DNA of 28,589 bases from AP-15 sp045802495 (GCA_045802495.1 JBJMQW010000127.1:1-28589); one strand, 5' to 3'; shown: positions 16,131 through 24,252, numbered from the stretch's first letter. Notes: generated from the sequence alone by a model not told the origin. A program made the numbers and translations.

Positions 16131-16144
16131 CGGGGGAAACCCCG
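16131..16144 (+). promoter_or_regulatory. GNRA-tetraloop hairpin next to the M20 ribosome site
   Basis: CGGGG-GAAA-CCCCG is a perfect five-pair GC stem with a GAAA tetraloop. Its last base touches the GAGGG Shine-Dalgarno (16144-16148) of the gene starting at 16153, so it could limit or position ribosome binding. The structure is read from the sequence; a regulatory role is inference. Confidence 0.4.
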
Positions 16145-16152
16145 AGGGTGCA

Positions 16153-17493
16153 ATGGTCAGCAAAGATGAATTGAAGCGCCAAGCCTGCGAGGCGATCGAT
16201 CGTCACGCCGATGCGATCATCGGTCTCGGCGAGACGATCTTGCGCAACCCGGAAACCGGCTTCAACGAGGTGAGAACCGCCGCGCTCGTCGCTGAGCGCA
16301 TGGGTGCGCTCGGGCTGTCGCCGCGCACCGGTCTAGCGCTGACCGGCGTCAAGGGCAGGCTCGCCGGTCGCACGCCGGGGCCCCGGCTCGCCTTCATCGG
16401 TGAGCTCGACAGTCTGCGCACTTCCGAGCACCCGCTCGCCGATCCGGTCACCGGCGCGGCGCACAGCTGCGGCCACAATGCTCAGATTGCCGGCATGCTG
16501 GGCGCGGCGGTTGGTCTGTGCGATGTCCAGGTCGCCAGGCACCTGGCGGGCGAAATCATCTTTTTCGCCGTCCCGGCCGAAGAGTTCATCGATGTCGAGG
16601 AGCGGGCGGGACGCGTCGCAAAGGGCGAAATCGAGTTCATGCTGGGCAAGCCCGAGCTAGTCGCCAAGGGCTATTTCGACGATGTCGACATGGCCATGAT
16701 GATACATACGGGCTCCCGCGACGGGTCCAAGACGCGGGCAATCCTTGCCGAGTCGTCGAACGGCGCTCTGGTGAAGCAGATTCGATTTATCGGACGGGCC
16801 GCGCATGCGGGGAGTTTGCCGCAGCTCGGAGTCAATGCGCTCAACGCGGCGATGATCGCAATGAACGCAATCTCGGCCCAGCGAGAAACCTTCTGGGAAA
16901 AGGACACGATCCGCATCCATCCGATTATCACCAAAGGCGGCGATGCGGTCAGTGTTGTGCCGGCCGAGGTCACGATGGAGACTTTTGTGCGCGGCGGCTC
17001 GCTCGCAGCGATCGTCGACGCCAACAAGAAGGTAGACCGTTGTCTGCGCGCCGGCGCGATGGCGATGGGCGCCGAGGTCGAGATCCACACGATCCCCGGT
17101 TATCTGCCGCAACGTAACGACAAGCAACTGGGACACATCTTCGGCGGAAATGTCGAGGCCCTATTCGGGCCGGGCGAGTTCCACATCGGCGGGCACCGTA
17201 CCGGGTCGACGGATATGGGCGATCTTGCGCATATGATGCCGGTGATCCACCCCTATGTTATCGCCGCCCAAGGGAAGGCGCACGGCGCCGACTGGCGGAT
17301 CGACGAGCCCCAACACGGTTATCTCACTCCAGCCAAGCTGTTGGCGATGACAGCGATCGACCTGCTTTACGGAGACGCCGCGCCAGCCAATGAAATCCTT
17401 GCCAACTTTGAGCCCGCCATGACCAAGGACGCCTATCTGAGCTTTCAGCGTGGTCTCTTTCGCAAGGAGCGTTTCACCTACGGCGACCTTTGA
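16153..17493 (+). CDS. M20 family metallo-amidohydrolase (M20D/AbgB-like)
   Basis: Cytoplasmic zinc-dependent amidohydrolase of 446 aa, the family that cleaves N-acyl or N-aminoacyl amino acids such as aminobenzoyl-glutamate or hippurate-like compounds. The GELDSL strand (residues 83-88), AAHSCGHN (102-109, with Cys106/His108 as metal ligands), PAEE (141-144, catalytic/ligand glutamates) and His185 in MIHTG are all present. The lid domain has the usual FIGRAAHAGSLPQLGVNAL block (about 216-234). The C-terminal metal histidine is probably in the HRTGSTDMGD or MPVIHPYV region. Start ATG has GAGGG four bases upstream, next to a hairpin. It is alone in its transcription unit as far as visible. The natural substrate is unknown; a peptide-type importer is encoded 8 kb away. 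Confidence 0.93.
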   Translation: MVSKDELKRQACEAIDRHADAIIGLGETILRNPETGFNEVRTAALVAERMGALGLSPRTGLALTGVKGRLAGRTPGPRLAFIGELDSLRTSEHPLADPVTGAAHSCGHNAQIAGMLGAAVGLCDVQVARHLAGEIIFFAVPAEEFIDVEERAGRVAKGEIEFMLGKPELVAKGYFDDVDMAMMIHTGSRDGSKTRAILAESSNGALVKQIRFIGRAAHAGSLPQLGVNALNAAMIAMNAISAQRETFWEKDTIRIHPIITKGGDAVSVVPAEVTMETFVRGGSLAAIVDANKKVDRCLRAGAMAMGAEVEIHTIPGYLPQRNDKQLGHIFGGNVEALFGPGEFHIGGHRTGSTDMGDLAHMMPVIHPYVIAAQGKAHGADWRIDEPQHGYLTPAKLLAMTAIDLLYGDAAPANEILANFEPAMTKDAYLSFQRGLFRKERFTYGDL

Positions 17494-17813
17494 CTTGCGG
17501 CGGGATCGATCAAGGGCGAGTGCGAGCCAAGGTCGCCGACTGCAGCGTTTTTGTGCAGACTACGGCGCGAGGGGACCGCGTTTGGCGTCGACCGGCGTGC
17601 TCACCCGGCGCTCTGCGCGCTTCATTATTCTCCCGATCTGCCGAGATTTTGTTTCCTGTCCTGCCGCAAGCTCTTCGCGGTTGCAGTATTCGGGATTTCC
17701 GAACAAAATCGCCGATGCAACTGGAATGCGGAAAGGGCCCAAGGGTTTGTATCAGCGCGGCGTAGAGCCTTCGGCCGACGCATGGCGTGCAACATGTATC
17801 TCGGAGTGAGGAC
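17494..17813. other. 320-bp gap, nothing recognised
   Basis: No credible gene: open frames on both strands lack ribosome sites and have compositions unlike the coding genes here. No strong terminator was seen after the M20 gene. The last 15 bases hold the ribosome site (GTGAGGAC) of the next gene. Confidence 0.5.
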
Positions 17814-18347
17814 ATGCCCTTCGATGGAATAGACACATTCGCGACCCACCCGCTTGCAAAACTCGGAGCGGTTGAGCTGCTGCTCGCCACGGAGCAGCAA
17901 TGGTGCAAAGGCAGACTGCGCGACGCGCATGGGCGTCATTGCCTGGTCGGCGCCATCGAGGCCGTGGACGGACGGCAAATGCTGCAGCGCGTCATCCTGC
18001 AGGCAGCGAGAGAGGTCAGCGGCAAGCGCTATTGGCGGATCGAATTCTTCAACGACGATCCACGCACGACGCACGCGGACGTTCTCGAAGTGCTTCGGCA
18101 CGCACGCGAAAACATCATTGCCGGAATGATCGGTGATCCTCAGCCATGGCACCGAAGGTGCCTACGGACGATGCGCGCCTTGCTCGGTCCGACGTCCGAT
18201 CATGGCACGGTGGCTCATTCGCCAGAGCACGAATATGAGCTCAACGCGGGTCAAACCTGGGCGCGCGGCAGCGACACCGAAGACTGCCTCATCCCTCGCC
18301 GCGTCCGGGAGGCGCCGCGCACGGCTGTGCTGGAGCTGCAAGACTAG
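17814..18347 (+). CDS. DUF6197-like hypothetical protein (177 aa)
   Basis: Small soluble protein similar in layout to DUF6197 proteins of unknown function: a helix with ELLLATEQQWCKGRLRDAHG (about residues 20-39), CLVGAIEAV (about 43-51) and the FFNDDPRTTHADVLEVLRHA block (about 78-97), all recognisable parts of that family. The ATG at 17814 follows GTGAGGAC; a GTG 27 bases upstream in frame is less likely. The C-terminal 65 residues (from about 112) are rich in His, Arg and charged residues and do not resemble the family, so this part may be an extension or a frame-shifted tail. It sits between the M20 and aldolase genes without clear link to either. Confidence 0.68.
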   Translation: MPFDGIDTFATHPLAKLGAVELLLATEQQWCKGRLRDAHGRHCLVGAIEAVDGRQMLQRVILQAAREVSGKRYWRIEFFNDDPRTTHADVLEVLRHARENIIAGMIGDPQPWHRRCLRTMRALLGPTSDHGTVAHSPEHEYELNAGQTWARGSDTEDCLIPRRVREAPRTAVLELQD

Positions 18348-18456
18348 GCGGTTTTTTTCAGCCGCGGTTCACAGAACCCGGGGCTGCCGATCTCGCCGCC
18401 CGCGGCGCTGCGTGCTTTATCCGAATGCGTGGGCATTGGCGGCCCCAACGTCGAGC

Positions 18457-18482
18457 CGTCACTGACATGCCGTCATTGACAT
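18457..18482. promoter_or_regulatory. tandem GTCAnTGAC palindromes upstream of the aldolase/SDR gene
   Basis: Two 12-base direct repeats, CGTCACTGACAT (18457-18468) and CGTCATTGACAT (18471-18482), differ at one base. Each contains a perfect palindrome GTCA-n-TGAC. They end two bases before the AGGGTGA ribosome site, 12 bases from the ATG at 18495. This layout fits paired binding sites of a dimeric regulator, or a site acting on the leader RNA. Function is inference. Confidence 0.45.
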
Positions 18483-18494
18483 AGGGTGACGAGA

Positions 18495-20555
18495 ATGCAG
18501 AGCTCGTGGTCGGATGCGGATGCCGCGCGCATGGTCGAGCGTTATGCCGCCGAGGGCGTTGGGCGCGACCTCGCACTGCGCGTCTACACCTCTCGACTGA
18601 TGGGGCGCGAGCCTCGGCTGGTCTTGCACGGCGGCGGCAATACTTCGGTCAAGACAGTCATGCAGGACCTTCTCGGCGACGAGGTCGAGGTGCTCTGCGT
18701 TAAGGGCAGCGGCTGGGACATGGCGACGATCGAGCCTGCCGGGCTGCCCGCGGTGCGGCTCGCTCCGCTGCGCAAACTGCGCCGGCGCGCAGCGCTGGAC
18801 GACGAAGAGATGGTGCGCGTCCAACGCGCCAACCTGATCGATCCCGGAGCCCCCAATCCATCGGTCGAAACGCTGCTGCACGGCTTCCTGCCGCACAAAT
18901 TCATCGATCATACCCATTCGACGGCCGTGCTGAGCCTCGCTGATCAGCCGGATGCCGCCGAGCGCTGCGCCGATCTCTACGGCAGGCGCATGGGCCTCGT
19001 CCCATACATCATGCCCGGGTTCAAGCTCGCCCAGAAAGCGGCGGAAATCTTTGAGGAAGACCCCGCCGTCGAAGGGCTCGTGCTGTTGAAGCACGGCGTC
19101 TTCACATTCGGTGACACGGCGCGGGAGGCGTATCAGCGCATGATCGCCGTCGCCTCGCTTGCTGAAGAAGAGATCTCTCGCCGGCGCAAGACGGTCTTTG
19201 TCGCCGGCTCCCTGCCGGCCGAGATCGCCACTGTGGCCGAGGTAGCGCCGATCCTGCGCGGCGCTTGCGCCATTCGCGATCCGTCAGGGTCGGGCGCCTA
19301 TAAGCGGTTTCTCCTCGAATACCGCTCGAGCCCGGCGATCCTCAATTACGTTAACGGGGCCGATCTGCGGCGTTACGGCCAGGCCGGGGTCGCAACACCG
19401 GACCACACGATCCGCACCAAGAATTATCCGCTCATCGTTCCGGCACCGGAGGCGGGGCGGCTCGACGAGTTCACAGGGTCTGTGGGCGCGGCGGTCGCGC
19501 GCTTCACGGCCGCGTATCATGCCTATTTCAGCTGCCACAACGCCCGGCAAGCGGCGCCAAAACGCGAGCTCGACCCGATGCCGCGGGTGATCCTGGTTCC
19601 TGGCCTGGGTCTGTTCGGACTTGGGCGCAGCATAAAGGACGCGCGGATTGCGGCGGATATTGCCGAATCCACGGTCGGCACCGTGACCGACGCCGAAGCA
19701 ATCGGCCGCTTCGAGTCGGTGAGTGAAGCAGACCTCTTTGACATCGAATATTGGTCGCTCGAACAAGCGAAGCTCGGGCAGAGCGTCGATAAGCCCCTCG
19801 CCGGCCAAATCGCGGTCGTCACCGGCGGCGCCGGAACAATCGGCCTTGCCACAGCGCGTGCAATGAGCGGCGCTGGAGCCGAAGTAGCATTGCTCGACAT
19901 CGATCCGGCCGCGACGCGGGAAGCCGCGAAAAAGCTGGGCGGAGCAGCACTTGCAATCGAATGCGACGTAACCGACGCCGGCTCGGTGCGCTCCGCCTTC
20001 GATCGCGTCGCGGCTTATTTCGGCGGCGTTGATATTGTCGTCTCCAATGCCGGCGCTGCCGCGCAAGGCCGGATCGGCGAGGTCGAAGACGCGGTATTGA
20101 GGCAAAGCTTCGAATTGAATTTTTTCTCCCACCAGACGGTCGCCCAAACGGCAGTCCGGATCATGCTCGCCCAAGGGACTGGCGGTTGTCTTCTGTTCAA
20201 CGTCTCGAAGCAAGCGATCAACCCCGGCCATCGGGCCGGACCGTACGGCCTGCCGAAGGCCGCGACGCTGTTCCTGGTCCGGCAATACGCGCTCGAATAT
20301 GGCGCCGACGGCATTCGCGCCAATGCCGTCAATGCCGACGGCGTTCGCAGCGGCCTGCTGACGCCGCAATTCATCGAGCAGCGCGCTGCCGCATACGGCA
20401 TGACCGCAAGCGAATACATGTCGCGCAATCTGTTGCGTCGGGAGGTCACCGCCGAAGACGTCGCTCAGGCATTTCTGCATCATGCCGTGGCGCTCAAGAC
20501 CACCGCCGACGTCACAACCGTAGATGGCGGCAATATTGCCGCCACCCTACGCTGA
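18495..20555 (+). CDS. bifunctional class II aldolase / short-chain dehydrogenase (RhaD-like)
   Basis: Two-domain cytoplasmic enzyme (686 aa, normal length). Residues 1 to about 400 form a class II aldolase: LHGGGNTSVK (44-53), KGSGWD (70-75), Glu125, zinc ligands in DHTHSTA (His139, His141) and His200 in LLKHGVFTFG. Residues about 433-686 form an SDR: TGGAGTIG (443-450), SNAG (517-520), Ser571 and Y584xxxK588, followed by RANAVNADGV. Known relatives cleave rhamnulose-1-phosphate or a related ketose phosphate and oxidise the resulting aldehyde (lactaldehyde). The ATG at 18495 is preceded by AGGGTGA at better spacing than the GTG nine bases upstream, which overlaps that site. An aldo/keto reductase gene follows after 60 bp and is probably co-transcribed. 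No kinase, isomerase or sugar transporter is nearby, so the sugar is uncertain. Confidence 0.93.
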   Translation: MQSSWSDADAARMVERYAAEGVGRDLALRVYTSRLMGREPRLVLHGGGNTSVKTVMQDLLGDEVEVLCVKGSGWDMATIEPAGLPAVRLAPLRKLRRRAALDDEEMVRVQRANLIDPGAPNPSVETLLHGFLPHKFIDHTHSTAVLSLADQPDAAERCADLYGRRMGLVPYIMPGFKLAQKAAEIFEEDPAVEGLVLLKHGVFTFGDTAREAYQRMIAVASLAEEEISRRRKTVFVAGSLPAEIATVAEVAPILRGACAIRDPSGSGAYKRFLLEYRSSPAILNYVNGADLRRYGQAGVATPDHTIRTKNYPLIVPAPEAGRLDEFTGSVGAAVARFTAAYHAYFSCHNARQAAPKRELDPMPRVILVPGLGLFGLGRSIKDARIAADIAESTVGTVTDAEAIGRFESVSEADLFDIEYWSLEQAKLGQSVDKPLAGQIAVVTGGAGTIGLATARAMSGAGAEVALLDIDPAATREAAKKLGGAALAIECDVTDAGSVRSAFDRVAAYFGGVDIVVSNAGAAAQGRIGEVEDAVLRQSFELNFFSHQTVAQTAVRIMLAQGTGGCLLFNVSKQAINPGHRAGPYGLPKAATLFLVRQYALEYGADGIRANAVNADGVRSGLLTPQFIEQRAAAYGMTASEYMSRNLLRREVTAEDVAQAFLHHAVALKTTADVTTVDGGNIAATLR

Positions 20556-20615
20556 CGGCTCCTGCAGCCTTGGCCAGTCGGCGTAAGATTGCGGCGCAGA
20601 GATTTGAGGTAACCG

Positions 20616-21605
20616 ATGCAGCAACAGGATTTGGGCTCCCTTGCCGCGGTTTCCAAGTTGACGCTCGGGGGCGGCGGGCTCGGCATGGTTTGGGGGGCAA
20701 CGAGCTGGGACGAATGCGTCGCCACGGTGCACGCCGCGGTCGCCGCCGGGATCAACCTGATCGATCTCGCGCCGCGCTACGGCGACGGCAAGGCCGAGCA
20801 GGTGGTCGGCGAGGCCTTTGCCGGTCATCTGCCCGAGGGGGTTCGGGTCACCAGCAAATGCAATTTGGGCAACACGCCACCCGCGGAAATCGAGCCCGTG
20901 CTGCGGCGCTCGATCGCGGGGAGCCTGGAGCGGTTGCGCCTCTCACGGCTCGATCTGTTTTTTCTACATTCGAATGTGGTGCCGGACGACCGGCACATCG
21001 CGCAGCATCCCGACGCCGCCCCGCGCATGACGCTTTACAGGACGTTTGTCGAGCATGTGCGTCCGGCCTTCGAAAAGCTGGTGGCGGAGGGCCTGATCGG
21101 CGCCTGGGGCCTGACCGGCATCGGCCATCCCGATACGATCGTCAAACTGCTCGGCGAGCACCCAGCGCCGGCAGCGGTGCAGTGCATCGCCAACCTGTTG
21201 GACTCGCCGGGCGGGTTGAAATTCTTCGACGGGCCGGCGAAGCCGCGCGCCGTGATGGCGGCGGCTCGCGCCAACGGTGTCGGCATCATGGGCATTCGCG
21301 CGGTGCAGGCCGGGGCGCTGACCGGCGCGATTGATCGGCCGCTGCCCGCCGACCACCCGGAGATCCGCGATTATGATCGCGCGGCAGGCTTCCGCAAACT
21401 CGCCGCCGATCTCGGGTTCACTCCGGCTTTCCTCGCGCATCGCTACGCGCTGTCGCTCGATATCGACACGCTCGTGCTGGGCGTGAAAAACCGCCAGGAG
21501 CTTGCCGAGTGCGGCGCCGCCGCCGAAGCCGGTCCGCTCCCAGCCGAATTGATGACCCGGATCGACCGGTCAGTTGGCCGCGCCGATCATCCTGCGGACG
21601 AATAA
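20616..21605 (+). CDS. aldo/keto reductase
   Basis: NAD(P)H-dependent oxidoreductase with a TIM-barrel AKR fold (329 aa). The catalytic tetrad is complete: Asp50, Tyr55 (DLAPRYGDG), Lys81 (TSKCN) and His118 (DLFFLHS). Further family blocks are RLRLSRLDL, EGLIGAWGLTGIGHP and the C-terminal cofactor loop LVLGVKNRQEL. The start has GAGGT six bases before the ATG. Lying 60 bp after the aldolase/SDR gene on the same strand, it could act on the aldehyde or ketose from that reaction, for example as a sugar dehydrogenase. The last 36 bases overlap the 3' end of the convergent esterase gene. Substrate cannot be read from sequence. Confidence 0.92.
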   Translation: MQQQDLGSLAAVSKLTLGGGGLGMVWGATSWDECVATVHAAVAAGINLIDLAPRYGDGKAEQVVGEAFAGHLPEGVRVTSKCNLGNTPPAEIEPVLRRSIAGSLERLRLSRLDLFFLHSNVVPDDRHIAQHPDAAPRMTLYRTFVEHVRPAFEKLVAEGLIGAWGLTGIGHPDTIVKLLGEHPAPAAVQCIANLLDSPGGLKFFDGPAKPRAVMAAARANGVGIMGIRAVQAGALTGAIDRPLPADHPEIRDYDRAAGFRKLAADLGFTPAFLAHRYALSLDIDTLVLGVKNRQELAECGAAAEAGPLPAELMTRIDRSVGRADHPADE

Positions 21606-22487
21606 GCCGCCCTCTTCGATCCCCCGAAGGCCGGCCTTGAGCTCGGGGTGAAAGAGATGCCACACATGGACCATCTCCGGCCAGATCTGCAGATCCACCC
21701 GCACATCGGCGGCGCCGGCGGTTTTTGCCAATCGCAGCGCGTCGTCGAGCAGGGTCTCCGCGGCGCCGACTTGGATCAGTAGCGGCGCCAGGCCGGTCAG
21801 ATCGGCGTAGATCGGCGCCGCCAGCGGCGAGCGCGGGTCGGCGCCGTTCAAATAGAGCCGCGCCATGTCGAGGATGCCCGTTTGCTGTACCATCGGATCG
21901 GCAGCGGCCCTTGTCGTCATCGTCTCGCCGATCGCTTCCATATCGACCCAAGGCGAGATGCACCAGCCGCAGGCTGGCTGCGGCAGACCGGCCTCCCTGA
22001 TCGCAACCATCGCCGACACCACCAGGCCGCCGCCCGCGCTGTCGCCTGCGATCGCAATCCGCCCGGGCGGATAGTCTTTCGCCAACAGAAACCGATAGCC
22101 TGCGATTGCATCATCGACCGCGGCGGGAAACGGGTGCTCGGGAGCCAGCCGATAGTCGAGTGACAGCGCCCAACCTCCGGATGCCCGGCCGGCTTCGGAG
22201 ACAAGGTGCCGGTGGCTGTCCAGCGAGCCGATCACATAACCGCCGCCATGCAGATAAAGGAGCGCGGCACTGCGGTCGGCTTGCGGGGTCGAGGTCCATT
22301 CCGCTCGCACCCCGTTTGCGTTGACGGGCTCGACCGTGACATCCGGCTTGACCCCGTATTGCAGGCCCCGCGCGTCGATGTCGTTGCGGCGCTGCCGGTA
22401 ATCATCGGACCGCGGCCGGCTTGCCAGCTTGGCGCGCAATGCGCCGATCTCGGCGTCGCTCAACTTGGGTTCTCCCCGTTTTTCCAT
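21570..22487 (-). CDS. alpha/beta hydrolase, hormone-sensitive lipase (HSL) family esterase
   Basis: Cytoplasmic carboxylesterase-like enzyme of 305 aa. The oxyanion-hole motif HGGG is at residues 80-83, the nucleophile elbow GDSAGGG at 148-154 (Ser150), the family block LDYRLAPEHPFPAAVDD at 110-126, and the catalytic histidine in HVWH (about 274). The acid is probably Glu245 or an Asp in LLDDA just after GAAETL. No signal peptide. The start codon is 23 bp behind the ureohydrolase stop and has no obvious ribosome site, so its translation probably depends on coupling. Substrates of the family are short acyl esters; which one here is unknown. Confidence 0.92.
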   Translation of the reverse strand: MEKRGEPKLSDAEIGALRAKLASRPRSDDYRQRRNDIDARGLQYGVKPDVTVEPVNANGVRAEWTSTPQADRSAALLYLHGGGYVIGSLDSHRHLVSEAGRASGGWALSLDYRLAPEHPFPAAVDDAIAGYRFLLAKDYPPGRIAIAGDSAGGGLVVSAMVAIREAGLPQPACGWCISPWVDMEAIGETMTTRAAADPMVQQTGILDMARLYLNGADPRSPLAAPIYADLTGLAPLLIQVGAAETLLDDALRLAKTAGAADVRVDLQIWPEMVHVWHLFHPELKAGLRGIEEGGLFVRRMIGAAN

Positions 22488-22510
22488 TGCCGCAAGACGT
22501 TACCGCCGCT

Positions 22511-23419
22511 TCAGTGGGAGCGCGAGGAATTTGTCGAGGCGAGCAGCGCGATGTAGTCCCAGGCCATCGTCGCCGCAGCGAGCGCGGTGATCTCGGCGAC
22601 GTCGTAGGGCGGCGAAACCTCGACCACATCCATCCCCGCAAAGGCGAGGCCGGCGAGCCGGCGCAGGATCGCCCGCGCCTGCCACGTCGCCATCCCGCCC
22701 ACTTCGGGGGTGCCGGTGCCCGGGGCAAAAGCCGGGTCGAGCGCATCGACATCGAAGCTCAAATAGCAGCGCGCATCTCCGACCACATCGCGGATCCGCT
22801 CGGCAACGGGCTTTGGCCCGGTTTCGTGCACTTCCTCCGCCGAGACGATCGTCACCCCCTTGCCTGTCGTCCAGTCGAAGATGTCGCGGTGCATCGGCGA
22901 GCGGATGCCGATCTGGATTGTGCGCCGCGGATCGATCATCCCCTCCTCGATTGCGTGGTAGAAGGGCGATCCATGGCCCCAGGCCAGCCCGAAGCTTTCC
23001 GGCCAGGTGTCGACATGGCCGTCAAAATGCACGAGGCCGAGCGCGCCGTTGCGGCGCGCCAGCGCTCGCAACAACGCGATCGTGATCGTGTGGTCGCCGC
23101 CGAGCGCGACGAGATGCCCGAGCGGCGCGGCCTGCTCCTCGATCTTGGCAAGCGTGCCCAGGATGTCGCCATGCCCGATCCGAAAGTCGCCGATATCGGC
23201 GAGCTCCATCGCCTCGATTTCCGCCCAGGACGCCGGATGATCGCCATCGACCAGCATGCGGCTCGCCTGGCGGATCGCCGCCGGCCCAAAGCGCGCGCCC
23301 GGGCGGTTCGAGGTGCCGAGATCAAACGGGACGCCGGCGATGCAGATTGCTGCGTCGGCGTTTGTGCGCTCGAGGCCGAGAAAGCTCGGTCTCGTGGCAA
23401 ATGTCGGTATCGAAGTCAT
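22511..23419 (-). CDS. agmatinase/arginase family ureohydrolase (SpeB-like)
   Basis: Manganese-dependent ureohydrolase (302 aa) that removes urea from a guanidino compound. Ligands are all present: His110 (LGGDH), Asp133, His135 and Asp137 (FDGHVD), Asp223 and Asp225 (SFDVDALDP). The N-terminus GVPFDLGTSNRPGARFGPAAIR (about 29-50) is typical of the agmatinase branch and not of arginase or formimidoylglutamase. The ligand motif has Gly134 where Ala is common. WGHGSPF (147-153) lines the active site. The ATG follows AGAGGAC. First gene of a probable two-gene unit with the esterase. Alternatives are guanidinobutyrase or guanidinopropionase, which cannot be separated from agmatinase by eye. Confidence 0.9.
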   Translation of the reverse strand: MTSIPTFATRPSFLGLERTNADAAICIAGVPFDLGTSNRPGARFGPAAIRQASRMLVDGDHPASWAEIEAMELADIGDFRIGHGDILGTLAKIEEQAAPLGHLVALGGDHTITIALLRALARRNGALGLVHFDGHVDTWPESFGLAWGHGSPFYHAIEEGMIDPRRTIQIGIRSPMHRDIFDWTTGKGVTIVSAEEVHETGPKPVAERIRDVVGDARCYLSFDVDALDPAFAPGTGTPEVGGMATWQARAILRRLAGLAFAGMDVVEVSPPYDVAEITALAAATMAWDYIALLASTNSSRSH

Positions 23420-23502
23420 GTCCTCTATCTGGGGACCCCGTCATCTGGGTTGGAGGCGCGCCTGTTCATCGCCTTCACTCACTGGGCTGGCTACAATCTG
23501 AA

Positions 23503-23516
23503 ATTGTGTCTACAAA
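23503..23516. promoter_or_regulatory. possible GntR-type operator (TTGT-GTCT-ACAA)
   Basis: A short inverted repeat, TTGT-n4-ACAA, lies about 85 bases before the ureohydrolase start in an otherwise unremarkable 293-bp gap, next to another imperfect repeat (ACAAT-n5-ATTGT, about 23493-23507). It resembles the T-GT-n-AC-A pattern of FadR-subfamily GntR sites. Low weight, because short repeats arise by chance. Confidence 0.22.
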
Positions 23517-23712
23517 TCATCTCCGCTGCATCTGCAGCGGGCCTGCAGCGAAATTCTCCTATTCGTTGCAGTACGCCGTCAACCGCCGTGGCGTTCGCCA
23601 CCGCGCCCTCGGCGGACACGATGCGGTGAGTATAGAACGAGTAAAGGGCGATTTTATGACCATGATCGTCCTCGGGCTTCCAAGCGCGCGGCCAACGGTC
23701 GCTCTCCCTACC

Positions 23713-24162
23713 CTAATTCCGGCGGCGCCGCACGATGAGGTTGCCGACATGGATCTGCACGGCCTCGCCGTCCTGGTTCAGCGTCGTTGTCCGCACCTTT
23801 ATGAGGCCTTGGTCGGGCCGCGATTTCGAGGGCCGTACCTCGAGCACCTCGATTTCGACGCGCAGCTCGTCCCCGGGCCGCACCGGCCGCGGCCAGCGGA
23901 ACTCGTCAAAGCCGGCTCCGACGATCCCGCCGGCCGGCTTGAATTCGCTCTCGACGAGCAGTCGCATCGTCGCCGCCGCCGTATGCCAGCCGCTTGCCGC
24001 CAGCCCCTGGAAAATCGTGCCGCGGGCAGCCTCGTCGTCGAGATGAAAGGGCTGCGGGTCGAATTCGGCCGCAAAGCTCTTGATCCGCTCCTCGTCGATC
24101 CGCAGCCGTCCCGAGCCAAAGACTTGCCCCACCGCAAAATCTTCGAGACATCGTTCATTCAT
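23713..24162 (-). CDS. MaoC-like hot-dog hydratase
   Basis: Single hot-dog domain protein of 149 aa, the usual length for stand-alone (R)-specific enoyl-CoA hydratases and MaoC-type mesaconyl/acyl hydratases. The catalytic pair is visible in FAAEFDPQPFHLDDEAA (Asp35, His40), followed by LAASGWHTAA. The second half has the WPRPVRPGDELRVEIEVLEVRPSKSRPD block, typical of the family, ending in a basic tail. Start ATG has GGAAG eight bases before it. It lies 90 bp downstream of the carbamoyltransferase on the same strand with a 12-bp palindrome between, so it may be separately controlled. No linked CoA ligase or acyl transferase supports a particular pathway. Confidence 0.88.
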   Translation of the reverse strand: MNERCLEDFAVGQVFGSGRLRIDEERIKSFAAEFDPQPFHLDDEAARGTIFQGLAASGWHTAAATMRLLVESEFKPAGGIVGAGFDEFRWPRPVRPGDELRVEIEVLEVRPSKSRPDQGLIKVRTTTLNQDGEAVQIHVGNLIVRRRRN

Positions 24163-24199
24163 CCGCGTTGCTTCCGGCCGATTGAGGGCACGCGCTCAT

Positions 24200-24211
24200 C
24201 TAGGCGCCTAG
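24200..24211. repeat. 12-bp perfect palindrome CTAGGCGCCTAG
   Basis: A perfect 12-bp palindrome in the 90-bp gap upstream of the MaoC gene, about 38 bases before its start on the minus strand. It cannot form a good RNA hairpin (only four pairs around a four-base loop), so a DNA site for a dimeric protein is more likely than a terminator. Function is inference. Confidence 0.5.
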
Positions 24212-24252
24212 CATTCCGTGCAACCAGGGTCGAGCGCCTGCCCTCGCCGAGT

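Larger units (their letters stand above)
15830..16152. other. 323-bp AT-rich divergent intergenic region
   Basis: Separates the divergent GNAT-like and M20 genes. The left two thirds (to about 16025) is far richer in A+T than the rest of the window and contains a possible minus-strand promoter and an inverted repeat. The right third is GC-rich and holds a small perfect hairpin (GAAGC-AAA-GCTTC, about 16040-16052) and the leader hairpin of the M20 gene. No gene was found here. Confidence 0.55.

Noticed and set aside
18348..18365. Seven-T run after the DUF6197-like gene, considered as a terminator
   Set aside because: The T-run lies in the loop between GCGG and CCGC and not after a stem; no stable upstream hairpin was found.
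19284..20483. 399-codon open frame on the minus strand within the aldolase/SDR gene
   Set aside because: Shadow of a well-supported gene with complete catalytic residues; no ribosome site or family.
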